DNA of 9,799 bases from Pseudomonadota bacterium (GCA_023386865.1 JAEWIV010000286.1:1-9799), one strand, 5' to 3'; counted from the first letter of the stretch, positions 1 to 6,216 are shown. Notes: generated from the sequence alone by a model not told the origin. Made by a program: numbers and translations.

Positions 1-340
1 AGGGAATGCGCGCTACAGCCGGCACCTTGAAGACCAGCCGGCTGCCTTGCCCGATCCGCACGGGCGTCTTGCCGGGCGGATCGACCGGGCCGATGGTGGT
101 GGGCGCCGGCTGCGGCTTGGCACCGTCCGGCACGTCGGAGGTGAGGATGGTGGCTTCGAAATAGCCGCCTTCGGCGATTGCCTGCGGCTGGAACCGCACG
201 ATCAGGAAGGCCGGCTGGCTGGCGTCGTCGACGACCAGCGCCGGGGGCTGGCCCTGCGCGCGGTCGATGCGGAGGTTGCGCGCTTCCATCTGCATGCGCA
301 GCAGGTCGTCCGGCCGGATAACCTCGAAGGAGAAAGTCAC
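1..340 (-). CDS. Hypothetical protein, N-terminal 113 residues (runs off the left edge)
   Basis: The reading frame is open on the minus strand from a GTG at 338-340 to the window edge without a stop. The GTG is preceded by a good Shine-Dalgarno sequence, GGGGGAG, five bases away. The protein begins VTFSFEVIRPDDLLRMQMEA and continues with PAFLIVRFQPQAIAEGGYFE around residues 50-70. It then has a proline-rich segment (PQPAPTTIGPVDPPGKTPVR) near residues 82-101, and a beta-type stretch SRLVFKVP. There is no signal peptide or membrane segment in the visible part. Codon use (G or C at most third positions) matches the other real genes, and the opposite-strand frame reads as a typical shadow. I do not recognise the family. 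The alternating hydrophobic pattern suggests a beta-rich domain, which is inference. The full length is unknown. Confidence 0.7.
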   Translation of the reverse strand, partial: MTFSFEVIRPDDLLRMQMEARNLRIDRAQGQPPALVVDDASQPAFLIVRFQPQAIAEGGYFEATILTSDVPDGAKPQPAPTTIGPVDPPGKTPVRIGQGSRLVFKVPAVARIP

Positions 341-344
341 GGGG

Positions 345-351
345 CTCCCCC
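345..351 (-). promoter_or_regulatory. Shine-Dalgarno site deciding the GTG start at 340
   Basis: GGGGGAG on the minus strand lies about 5 bases upstream of the GTG at 338-340. No ATG in the same frame lies close by, so this site is the main reason for choosing the GTG. The run GGGGAGCCCC just before the start is self-complementary but its loop would be too small to fold by itself. Confidence 0.5.
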
Positions 352-435
352 TGTGTGCCGTGGCTGTCGTCGAGGTGCATGGGATCGAACGATGGCGCCC
401 ATCGTCACGGAATCGCGACGCTTCCCCGCCCGGCA

Positions 436-464
436 AAATAAGGCGCTTCACACTGAATGCGCAA
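436..464 (-). promoter_or_regulatory. Candidate sigma70-type promoter for the left-hand gene
   Basis: On the minus strand TTGCGC (459-464) and TTATTT (436-441) are separated by 17 bases, about 100 bases upstream of the GTG start at 340. The match to TTGACA/TATAAT is only partial. It sits in the least GC-rich part of the intergenic stretch and faces the right way. This is a by-eye match only. Confidence 0.25.
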
Positions 465-773
465 AACGCTTCGCATCGCACAGCGCAGAGAACGGTGCGT
501 GGCCACAGGTTGGCCACATCGACGACAAATGCGTTAGTCATCGCTCGAGCTGGCGAAGTTGTTCGCTTCGACAGGGGGCCCTAGTGCAACACGACGGGTG
601 CACCAGCCTAAAGTTCTGGCCGGTACCCGCGCCGCTTGTACGTCCCTCATGCTTAGGGGCTGTCCGGTTTCTCCCGGGCCGGATCCTGTTAAGGGCCTCG
701 GCGACCTTCGAGATCAAGTCATGCCCTCAGACATCGCCGGTGGTTGGCCGGAGCAACTGATCATGCTTCAGGC

Positions 774-2684
774 TCACCGCGGGAAGAACGCCACGAGTTC
801 AAGCATTGCCTGGACCTCCGCCTCACCACGGGTCAGGGCGCCATCGAACTGAGCGATGGCAGCGCGCTCGTCCAAGAAGGCCTGCTTCTCCTCCTCGGAG
901 GCCGCACTCAGCCCCAAGCGGTGGTCAGGTTGGACAGGCATAGGGACCATAGGGGGCATAGGGCGCAACGAACCCAGGTCCCCCGCATCGTCAATCGGCT
1001 TTTGGTTCCTATGGTCCCTATGGTCCTTATGTTCTTCCGCGTCGTCCGTCCTCTTCAGTGCATAGGTGAACGCTCCCCACCTACCCGCCGGCTGTTGCCG
1101 GGTCAGGACGAATCCGGAAATCCGGGTCCGAACCAAACGTGCCAACAGCGCGGCCTGGTGCTGACGGCCGCGTTGCTGCCGGTCCAAGACTTGAAGCACG
1201 TCAGGATGGAGGTCGCGGAGCGTCACTGCCTTGCCGCCGTGGCGCTCCCACCACGCCCTGAAAACCTCGGCGATCGACTCGCGGCGGACATCCTTCTGCT
1301 TCGCGTCGCGCACTCTCAGCGCCGGATCGCAGCAACCCAACGTGAGGAGCGGGTCGCGAACCCAACGGCACCACTGATCGAAGCTGCCCAGGGGCCGCCC
1401 CTTCTCCAGCCCATCCTCCTGCCGGCCCCAACGCCAGATGGTCAGCAGGTCGGCAAGCAGCTCGGCGCGGCGCGACTTGAGGTCGCGGCGTACATCGCGG
1501 GCAAAAGACCTGGCCTCGGGATGTTCAGTCCGGGGATCGAGTTCCACGTAGAGGAAGCGGCGGGCAAGGTCTTCCGAGACGCTGAGACCGTTGCCGGTCA
1601 GGATCACCAATGCAGAGGCGTTCAGGTTAACCATCTTCGACAGTCCGAGCACCCGGACACGCGCCGGCCGCTCAGTGATCGCACTGGCAAGGAGATTAGA
1701 CCGCAGCTCGGTATCGTTGAGGTTATCGAGAAACAAGACGGACGAAGCGTTCATCAGCTCGGCGGCGATCCGCTTCTCCAGCTCATCCGAGGTCGCGCCT
1801 CCAGTCACGGCGTGAGGCTCGCGACCATATGCAATCAAGGAGACGCAGCGCGCGAGCAATCCCTTGCCAGCGCCCGCGCCCGACAAGGAGGGGGCGCCGA
1901 TCAGAGTCCCCGGCGCAAGGAAGAGGCTCGGCCGACAGACGGCGGTCAGCAGCGTGACCAGAAACGCCGACTCATCGTGTCCAGGCGGCTTGCTGATGTC
2001 GACAACGGGCGGCCCGCTGCCGTCAGGGTCGACGATTTGCGCGTCAGCGAAGCAGAAGGTCCGGAACGCCTGGCGGAGCCTCAGCAGGGCGCGTGATGCG
2101 TCAGCCTTTGTCGGACACTCGCCCAGGCCACTTAGCGGGGGCACGTCCTCCAGCCACATGCCGCTGTCGACGTCATAGCCAGACGAGGTCACAACCGTTC
2201 CGTCTTCCCGAAGCAAGGGAGCAGACGCGATGCCGTTGAGGACCGGCAGGCCCCATTCCCCACGCCAGTCGAGGTACATCGCAGCCGCGGGCCTCGGGAG
2301 ACGTGCGTCGCGCTGAACGGTTTCGCCACAGGTGGTGACCTTGAAGGCCACCGGCCTGGCGGCCTGATGCGCCATGAGGACGAGCGAGTCCGGCGTCATC
2401 ACTTCGGCAACGGTCCCGGCCTGGATCTTGTCCTTGACCAGCCGAACGGGAACGCCTCGATCATAGAGCTTCCCGGTCGCGACCAGGACACCCCGAAGGT
2501 CGCTCACAGTCTGGTCCGGATTGCACTGATCAACGCGGATCATCGGTTTGCTGGTGAGGGCTGAGCCGGGCGCCGGGGAAAAATCTTCGGCGCTTTCCAC
2601 TGCATCTCCGATCAGCGCCTCACCCGACACGACTTTGGGATCAGGTGTCACTGGCTGATCTCCGGTCTTCTTGTGTTTCAACAT
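774..2684 (-). CDS. P-loop ATPase, primase-helicase-like replication protein of an integrated element or plasmid
   Basis: The protein has 636 residues. The central ATPase shows a Walker A SGAGAGKG at residues 268-275 and Walker B VLFLDN at 316-321. A sensor-1-like VILTGNG lies at 360-366, followed by DLARRF at 372-377, where the arginines could act as the finger. Residues 160-178 (EDGTVVTSSGYDVDSGMWL) resemble the DG....GYD..TG motif found ahead of the ATPase in replication proteins of alphaproteobacterial integrated elements. Residues 475-545 (AWWERHGG, then GRWGAFTYALKR) look like the C-terminal winged-helix part. No primase active site is visible, so helicase-only activity is the best guess. 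The tail holds EEHKDHRDHRN at 550-560 and LRPMPPMVPMPV at 573-584, encoded by mirrored 9-bp DNA repeats. The ATG at 2684 has only a weak GAGAAC ribosome site. Its role as a replicative or excision-linked helicase is inferred; no integrase lies nearby. Confidence 0.7.
   Translation of the reverse strand: MLKHKKTGDQPVTPDPKVVSGEALIGDAVESAEDFSPAPGSALTSKPMIRVDQCNPDQTVSDLRGVLVATGKLYDRGVPVRLVKDKIQAGTVAEVMTPDSLVLMAHQAARPVAFKVTTCGETVQRDARLPRPAAAMYLDWRGEWGLPVLNGIASAPLLREDGTVVTSSGYDVDSGMWLEDVPPLSGLGECPTKADASRALLRLRQAFRTFCFADAQIVDPDGSGPPVVDISKPPGHDESAFLVTLLTAVCRPSLFLAPGTLIGAPSLSGAGAGKGLLARCVSLIAYGREPHAVTGGATSDELEKRIAAELMNASSVLFLDNLNDTELRSNLLASAITERPARVRVLGLSKMVNLNASALVILTGNGLSVSEDLARRFLYVELDPRTEHPEARSFARDVRRDLKSRRAELLADLLTIWRWGRQEDGLEKGRPLGSFDQWCRWVRDPLLTLGCCDPALRVRDAKQKDVRRESIAEVFRAWWERHGGKAVTLRDLHPDVLQVLDRQQRGRQHQAALLARLVRTRISGFVLTRQQPAGRWGAFTYALKRTDDAEEHKDHRDHRNQKPIDDAGDLGSLRPMPPMVPMPVQPDHRLGLSAASEEEKQAFLDERAAIAQFDGALTRGEAEVQAMLELVAFFPR
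939..1031. repeat. Mirrored 9-bp repeat arrays inside the ATPase gene (3 + 3 units)
   Basis: On the plus strand 939-965 consists of three 9-mers: catagggac, cataggggg and catagggcg. On the minus strand 1031-1005 also consists of three: cataaggac, catagggac and cataggaac. The arrays face each other across a 39-bp spacer. A perfect 15-bp inverted repeat (939-953 against 1008-1022) lies within them. Transcribed or single-stranded, the region could fold into a long stem. In the protein the same unit reads H-R-D in one array and V-P-M in the other. Confidence 0.85.
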
Positions 2685-2688
2685 TTTG

Positions 2689-2706
2689 GTTCTCGTCGTT
2701 CTCGTC
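2689..2706. repeat. Tandem 9-bp repeat in the leader of the ATPase gene
   Basis: GTTCTCGTC occurs twice back to back (2689-2697 and 2698-2706), directly upstream of the ATG at 2684. Read on the minus strand it is GACGAGAAC twice, and its GAG is the only weak ribosome-site candidate. The second copy overlaps the dyad at 2704-2722. Confidence 0.7.
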
Positions 2707-2722
2707 CCGGACAGTCCGGGAC
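2704..2722. promoter_or_regulatory. Perfect 19-bp dyad upstream of the ATPase gene (operator or leader hairpin)
   Basis: GTCCCGGAC, a single central A, then GTCCGGGAC form a perfect inverted repeat with 9-bp arms, 20-38 bases upstream of the ATG at 2684. A second smaller dyad, CGAACTCGTTCG, lies at 2726-2737. There is no T-run after it, so it is not an intrinsic terminator. An operator for an element-encoded regulator, or an RNA hairpin close to the start codon, are both possible. Confidence 0.5.
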
Positions 2723-2738
2723 GTACGAACTCGTTCGC

Positions 2739-2766
2739 TAGATAGGTTCAGCTTGGTGTCGTTCAA
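2739..2766 (-). promoter_or_regulatory. Candidate promoter of the ATPase gene
   Basis: On the minus strand TTGAAC (2761-2766) and TATCTA (2739-2744) are 16 bases apart, about 55-80 bases upstream of the ATG at 2684. The -35 match is fair and the -10 match is weak. The dyad at 2704-2722 would lie just downstream of the transcription start, a usual place for a repressor site. Confidence 0.25.
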
Positions 2767-2780
2767 CCACGTTCAGCTTG
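2746..2780. repeat. Direct repeats GTTCAGCTTG upstream of the ATPase gene
   Basis: GTTCAGCTTG occurs at 2746-2755 and again at 2771-2780, exactly 25 bp apart. A partial copy GTTCA lies between them at 2761-2765 and an inverted TGAAC lies at 2819-2823. Such spaced repeats next to a replication-protein gene could be regulator or initiator binding sites. Two full copies are too few to call iterons. Confidence 0.45.
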
Positions 2781-2969
2781 CTCGGAGCAGTGGAAAGACG
2801 TTGGTGGTTGGCAGTCGCTGAACGACGCGGAGGGCCTCGAAGGCGGCGCGCTTTTCCTCCACATCGCACCGCCCTGTGGCACAGTCATTCGGCACAGCTC
2901 ATAGTGCAGGGCAAAGGCCGCCCTCGCAGCGTAGAGCGACATAAGCATATGAGCGGGGCTGATGTTCAC
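2773..2969 (-). pseudogene. Small gene apparently broken by a one-base deletion (about 65 residues)
   Basis: From a GTG at 2969 the frame reads VNISPAHMLMSLYAARAAFA and on to HYELCR. The frame then turns into a Ser/Pro/Cys-rich shadow. If one base is restored at about 2886-2890, the neighbouring frame continues NDCATGRCDVEEKRAAFEAL and ends FPLLRAS at a stop at 2773. The restored product is a compact helical protein of 65 residues with ordinary composition. The GTG overlaps the stop of the preceding fragment in a GTGA arrangement, as in coupled genes. I do not recognise the family. A sequencing indel, or two chance frames, are the alternatives. Confidence 0.35.
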
Positions 2970-3150
2970 GCCCCCGCTGCCGTCGTGTTCAGGTGGGCGC
3001 CCACGTCACGTGCGAGCTCTCCCTGCCGCACCGTTGGCTCCAGTTTCTCCAGCAGTCCGGCGAAATGTTGGCGATGCCATGAATGACCGTCGCTGCCTCA
3101 GCCTTAGTTTCAGGAGTGATCGGGCGCCCGGAAACACGCGACCCGTAAAC
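2966..3150 (-). pseudogene. Fragment of an unrecognised gene, apparently frameshifted
   Basis: One minus-strand frame reads SGRPITPETKAEAATVIHGI and then ANISPD. At about 3052-3058 the sensible reading moves to the next frame, LLEKLEPTVRQGELARDVGA, ending NTTAAGA at a stop at 2966-2968. One restored base would join them into a continuous alpha-helical sequence. Its stop overlaps the GTG of the next fragment. The upstream limit and start codon are not visible, so the right-hand coordinate is approximate. I do not recognise the family. The GRPITPE segment recalls the linker of recombinases or helix-turn-helix proteins, but that is too weak to name it. Confidence 0.3.
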
Positions 3151-3364
3151 CCAGGAAATTGATCGAGCGGGCGGGTGCCGCGACCCCGGGGTGAGGTGGC
3201 GCTGAGGAGGCCCTTCGCCCAACAGCTGCTTTTGACGTGTCTGCTCCTCTACCAGCGACGCGCCGCGTTTCTGAACGCAAAAGTGGATAGCGGGTGGATA
3301 CTTCCACTGAGACGATCTGCGCGTCAGGCGAGTTGAAGTCCCCAAAATTCAAGCGATCAAGCAC
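3110..3364 (-). CDS. Possible small coding frame or remnant downstream of the ligase gene
   Basis: A minus-strand frame from a GTG at 3364 to a stop at 3110 gives 84 residues, starting VLDRLNFGDFNSPDAQIVSV. The first 35 or so residues look protein-like. The rest (GRRASSAPPHPGV and onward) is low in information. GAGGAA directly abuts the GTG, too close for normal initiation, and a TTG at 3352 is an alternative start. The frame is also open upstream into the ligase gene, so no start is certain. It lies 26 bp past the ligase stop and, with the fragments to its left, makes up a stretch of about 700 bp of apparently decayed genes. Confidence 0.25.
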   Translation of the reverse strand: MLDRLNFGDFNSPDAQIVSVEVSTRYPLLRSETRRVAGRGADTSKAAVGRRASSAPPHPGVAAPARSINFLGLRVACFRAPDHS

Positions 3365-3390
3365 TTCCTCGAACGCTAATTTCTGGCTTG

Positions 3391-4755
3391 TCAGATGATT
3401 TCCATGTAGCGGTCGAGTTCCCACTCGGTGATGGCCTTGCGGAACTCCCGCTCCTCCCATTCACGTGTTGCGGAATAATGATCGACGAAGGCGTCGCCGA
3501 ACAGCGAGCGGGCCGCCTTCGACGATTTCAGCCGGCCAGCCGCCTCCATGAGCGTGCGCGGCAGCTGCGCTTCGGCCGCATGCTCGATCTCGTAGGAATT
3601 GCCCTTGATCGGCTCGCCGGGATCGATCCTGTTCTCGACACCCCACAGGCCCGAGCCGACGGCGGCGGCCAGCGCCAGGTAGGGGTTGGCGTCGGCGGCA
3701 GCGATACGGTACTCGACGCGCGTCGACTTGGCCGAGCCCGGGATGACGCGCAGCGAGGTCGTGCGGTTCTCGACGCCCCAGCTCGACACCGTCGGCGCCC
3801 AGAATCCCGGGATCAGGCGGCGGTAGGAATTCACGTTGTTGGCCACCATGGCCAGCAGCTCGGGCATCAGCGCGCGCTGGCCACCGACGAAATGGCGCAT
3901 CGTCTCGCTCATGCGGTTGCCGCCGGCCTCGTCGAAGAACGCCGGCCTGCCCTCTCTCCACAGCGACATGTGCATGTGGCCGCCGCAGCCCGGCCAGTCC
4001 TTGGACCACTTGGCCATGAAGGTGGCGAGCCAGTCTCGCTTCTGCGCCAGCACCTTGGTGTAGAGCTTGAACAGTGCGGCGGCATCGGCCGCGGCCAGGC
4101 CGTCCTTCACGCGCAACGCCGCCTCGAGCACGCCGGCGCCGGTCTCGGTGTGCAGGCCCTCGATGCCCATGTCCATGGTCTCGCACATCGCGAGCAGGTC
4201 CTTGTACCAGTCGGACAGGACCGAATTGCGCAGCATCGAGTAGCCGAAGAAGCCGGGCGAGATCGGCTTCAGGTTCTTGTAACCCTTCTCGCGGATCGAG
4301 AAGGCGGTCTCGGCGAAAACGAAGAACTCGTATTCGAAGCCGACGCGGACCTCGAAGCCGAGCCCGGCGGCACGCGCCAACACCCGGCGCAGGATACCGC
4401 GCGGGCAAAGTTCCTCGGCCTTGTCGGTGAACTCGCAGAGGAACAGGAGATTGCCGGGCTCGGTCGCGATCTCGCGGCAGGTCTCGGGCAGGATGCGCAC
4501 CGTGGCGTCCGGATAGGCGGTGTGCCAGCCGGTGAAGGTGACGTTGTCGTAGAGCTGGTCGTTGGCATCCCAGCCCAGGACCACGTCGCAGAAGCCCATG
4601 CCGCTGTCGAGCGCGCCGCTGAACTTGTCGATGTGCAGGTACTTGCCGCGCAGGATGCCGGCGATGTCGTGAACGCCCACCTTGACGTGGCGCAGCCCGC
4701 GCTCCTGCAGAATGCGGCGCGCATCGGCCGCCGTTTTCACCTGGCGCGGTTCCAT
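3391..4755 (-). CDS. Glutamine synthetase family protein (gamma-glutamylamide synthetase type)
   Basis: This 454-residue cytoplasmic ligase has the usual length for the PuuA/IpuC-like branch. Family members join glutamate to ammonia or an amine through a gamma-glutamyl phosphate. The beta-grasp domain covers about residues 15-105. Catalytic-domain motifs follow in order: GFEYEFFVF at 139-147 (metal-binding E141 and E143), HTETGAGVLEAAL at 202-214 (E204, E211), and GGHMHMSLW at 258-266. Then come NSYRRLIPGFWAP at 309-321, NRTTSLRV at 330-337 and RVEYRIAAADANPYL at 346-360. I see no adenylylation-type tyrosine loop of housekeeping GlnA. The ATG at 4755 follows AGAGGGGG at 4-bp spacing. It lies 156 bp after dctM, separated by three hairpins, so it may be the last, separately tuned gene of the hyu-TRAP train. 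A role in gamma-glutamylating an imported or released amine is inferred. Confidence 0.88.
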   Translation of the reverse strand: MEPRQVKTAADARRILQERGLRHVKVGVHDIAGILRGKYLHIDKFSGALDSGMGFCDVVLGWDANDQLYDNVTFTGWHTAYPDATVRILPETCREIATEPGNLLFLCEFTDKAEELCPRGILRRVLARAAGLGFEVRVGFEYEFFVFAETAFSIREKGYKNLKPISPGFFGYSMLRNSVLSDWYKDLLAMCETMDMGIEGLHTETGAGVLEAALRVKDGLAAADAAALFKLYTKVLAQKRDWLATFMAKWSKDWPGCGGHMHMSLWREGRPAFFDEAGGNRMSETMRHFVGGQRALMPELLAMVANNVNSYRRLIPGFWAPTVSSWGVENRTTSLRVIPGSAKSTRVEYRIAAADANPYLALAAAVGSGLWGVENRIDPGEPIKGNSYEIEHAAEAQLPRTLMEAAGRLKSSKAARSLFGDAFVDHYSATREWEEREFRKAITEWELDRYMEII

Positions 4756-4791
4756 TCAGCCCCCTCTTTTCGACGAAGCCAGACTAGAGCG

Positions 4792-4837
4792 GAATGAGAG
4801 GAGATGGAACCGCGCGCGGTTCCATCTCCTCTCATTC
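4792..4837. repeat. Perfect 46-bp palindrome before the ligase gene
   Basis: Two 23-bp arms (4792-4814 and 4815-4837) are exact reverse complements with no spacer. On the minus strand the first arm contains GAGAGGAGATGGAACCGCG, which repeats the initiation region of the ligase gene 37 bases downstream (AGAGGGGG, then ATGGAACCGCGC at 4755-4744). The second arm could therefore pair either with the first arm or with the ligase start. There is no T-run, so it is not a simple terminator. Confidence 0.9.
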
Positions 4838-4840
4838 GCG

Positions 4841-4855
4841 CGCATCGGGGATGCG
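4841..4855. repeat. Small perfect hairpin between the two long inverted repeats
   Basis: CGCATC, loop GGG, then GATGCG form a 6-bp stem. It lies 3 bp from the 46-bp palindrome and 11 bp from the next inverted repeat, making three stem-loops in a row. Confidence 0.6.
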
Positions 4856-4866
4856 TGTTGCAGGAG

Positions 4867-4906
4867 GCATGATGGGTCCAGCTGATTCCAGCTGGACCCA
4901 TCATGC
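4867..4906. repeat. Perfect 18-bp-arm inverted repeat just after the dctM stop
   Basis: Arms at 4867-4884 and 4889-4906 are exact reverse complements around the 4-base loop ATTC (GAAT on the minus strand). The repeat starts 5 bases after the dctM stop codon. The stem would be very stable, but no T-run follows, so 3'-end protection, attenuation or a dispersed palindromic repeat are more likely than a classical terminator. Confidence 0.85.
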
Positions 4907-4911
4907 TATAG

Positions 4912-6216
4912 CTAGCTGCTGAGATAGCGCGGAAGCCAGAGGGCAATGTCGGGGAAGACCGCGATGACCATGGTGAAAAGCACCATGATCAGCAGGTAGG
5001 GCAAGGTCACCTTGGCGATGTAGCCCAGACCGTCGTCCGTCAGGCCCTGGATGACGAACAGGTTGAAGCCCACCGGCGGGGTGATCTGTGCCATCTCGAC
5101 CACCAGCACCAGGAAAACGCCGAACCAGATCGGATCGAAGCCCGCCGCCTTCACGATCGGCATGACGATGGGCAGCGTCATGACGATCATGCTGAAGCCG
5201 TCGAGGAAGCATCCCAGGATCAGGTAGAAGAGGATCAGGGCCACGATCAGCATGAACGGCGAGAGCCCCAGGCTCGAGACGAATCCCGCGACCGCAGCCG
5301 GGATGCCGAGGAACGCCGCGGCACTGCCCAGGATCGATGCGCCGAGCACGATCAGCGCGATCATGGCGCAGGTCTGCACCGAGCCGATGGCAATCGCGCG
5401 CAGCGCCCCGCCCCTCAGCTCGCCCTGCAGGCCGGCGACGACCAACGCGCCCAGCACCCCCACCGCCGCCGCTTCCGACGGCGTGGCCAGCCCGCCATAC
5501 ATCGAGCCGAGGACGCAGAGGATGAGAAACACCGCCGGCCCCAGCTCGCGGGCCGAGGTCGCGAACTCCGCGGCCGATGCCAGTCGCACCTTGCGCTCGG
5601 CCGCGGGCACCAGACCGGGCCTGATCGCCGTGTGGATCATGATCCATGCCATGAAGCTGGCGGCCAGCAGGAAGCCCGGAATGAAGCCCGCGGTGAAGAG
5701 CTTGGCGATCGAGACGTCGCCCAGCACGCCGTAGATGATCATGATGTTCGACGGCGGGATCAGGAAGCCGAGCGTCCCGGCGCCGGCCAGCGAGCCGACC
5801 GCGACGTCCTTGGAATAGCCGCGCTTCAGGAGCTCCGACAGCGAGATCCGGCCGACGACCTGGGTGGTCGCCGCGGACGAGCCCGAGATCGCCGCGAAGA
5901 TCGAGCAGCCGATGACGTTGACGTGCAGCAGGCGGCCCGGCAGCAGCGCCGCCCACGGCGTCAGCCCGCGGAACAGCGACTGCGACAGCCGCGTGCGGAA
6001 CAGGATCTCGCCCATGACGATGAACAGCGGCAGCGCCAGCAGCTCCTGGGTCGTCAGGATGTTCCAGGCGTACTGCGCCAGGAGCTTGTCGAGCGGGATG
6101 TCGCGAAAGACGGCCAGCAGCACGGTGCCGGTGACGGCAAGCGTCCATCCGATCCACAGGCCGCCCGCCAGGAAGGCGAACAGCACCACGAACATGACGA
6201 TGACGATTTCGAGCAT
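4912..6216 (-). CDS. dctM: TRAP transporter large permease subunit (DctM family)
   Basis: The 434-residue membrane protein is strongly hydrophobic throughout, consistent with the 11-12 membrane segments and roughly 425-435 residues of the family. It is the ion-coupled channel that takes substrate from the periplasmic binding protein. Family signatures are IFAAISGSSAATTQVVGR at 106-123, KRGYSKDVAVGSLAGAGTLG at 131-150, FLIPPSNIMIIYGV at 151-164, and QITPPVGFNLFVIQG from about 377. I chose the ATG at 6216; a GTG directly before it (6219) is equally possible, and a modest AGG lies upstream of both. It begins 22 bp after the dctQ stop and ends 5 bp before a strong hairpin, which suggests it closes the transporter part of the operon. 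Confidence 0.95.
   Translation of the reverse strand: MLEIVIVMFVVLFAFLAGGLWIGWTLAVTGTVLLAVFRDIPLDKLLAQYAWNILTTQELLALPLFIVMGEILFRTRLSQSLFRGLTPWAALLPGRLLHVNVIGCSIFAAISGSSAATTQVVGRISLSELLKRGYSKDVAVGSLAGAGTLGFLIPPSNIMIIYGVLGDVSIAKLFTAGFIPGFLLAASFMAWIMIHTAIRPGLVPAAERKVRLASAAEFATSARELGPAVFLILCVLGSMYGGLATPSEAAAVGVLGALVVAGLQGELRGGALRAIAIGSVQTCAMIALIVLGASILGSAAAFLGIPAAVAGFVSSLGLSPFMLIVALILFYLILGCFLDGFSMIVMTLPIVMPIVKAAGFDPIWFGVFLVLVVEMAQITPPVGFNLFVIQGLTDDGLGYIAKVTLPYLLIMVLFTMVIAVFPDIALWLPRYLSS

Larger units (their letters stand above)
341..773. other. Stretch without a convincing gene between the ATPase gene and the left-hand gene
   Basis: This 433-bp stretch holds no frame with clear coding character. 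On the minus strand a frame from a TTG at 717 to a stop at 538 gives 59 residues, including LISKVAEALNRIRPGRNRTA. It has no good ribosome site, a Cys- and Arg-rich tail and no family I recognise, so it is at best a gene remnant. A short direct repeat TGGCCACA occurs at 500-507 and 511-518. The open frames on the plus strand are arginine- and cysteine-rich shadows. The right end follows directly on the ATPase gene stop, and no terminator hairpin with a T-run is visible there. Confidence 0.4.

Noticed and set aside
600..770. Possible tRNA or attachment site in the gene-free stretch
   Set aside because: No cloverleaf or CCA end could be traced, and no direct repeat was found matching the 3345-3390 side.
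744..2096. Plus-strand open frame of 450 residues opposite the ATPase gene
   Set aside because: The minus strand has intact Walker motifs. The plus frame has shadow composition and no motifs.
3388..4797. Plus-strand open frame of 469 residues opposite the glutamine synthetase family gene
   Set aside because: The minus strand carries every ordered motif of the family; the opposite frame is low-complexity Ala, Gly, Arg and His sequence.
4792..4837. Leader peptide encoded in the palindrome (MEPRAVPSPLIPL, 13 residues)
   Set aside because: The Shine-Dalgarno-like GAGGAG directly touches the ATG, too close for normal initiation, and the start would be buried in the stem. I kept only the pairing hypothesis.
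4867..4906. Classical rho-independent terminator after dctM
   Set aside because: The stem is strong but no T-run follows on either strand.
4901..6157. Minus-strand open frame of 418 residues overlapping dctM
   Set aside because: It is an out-of-frame shadow; the dctM frame shows the membrane segments and signature motifs.
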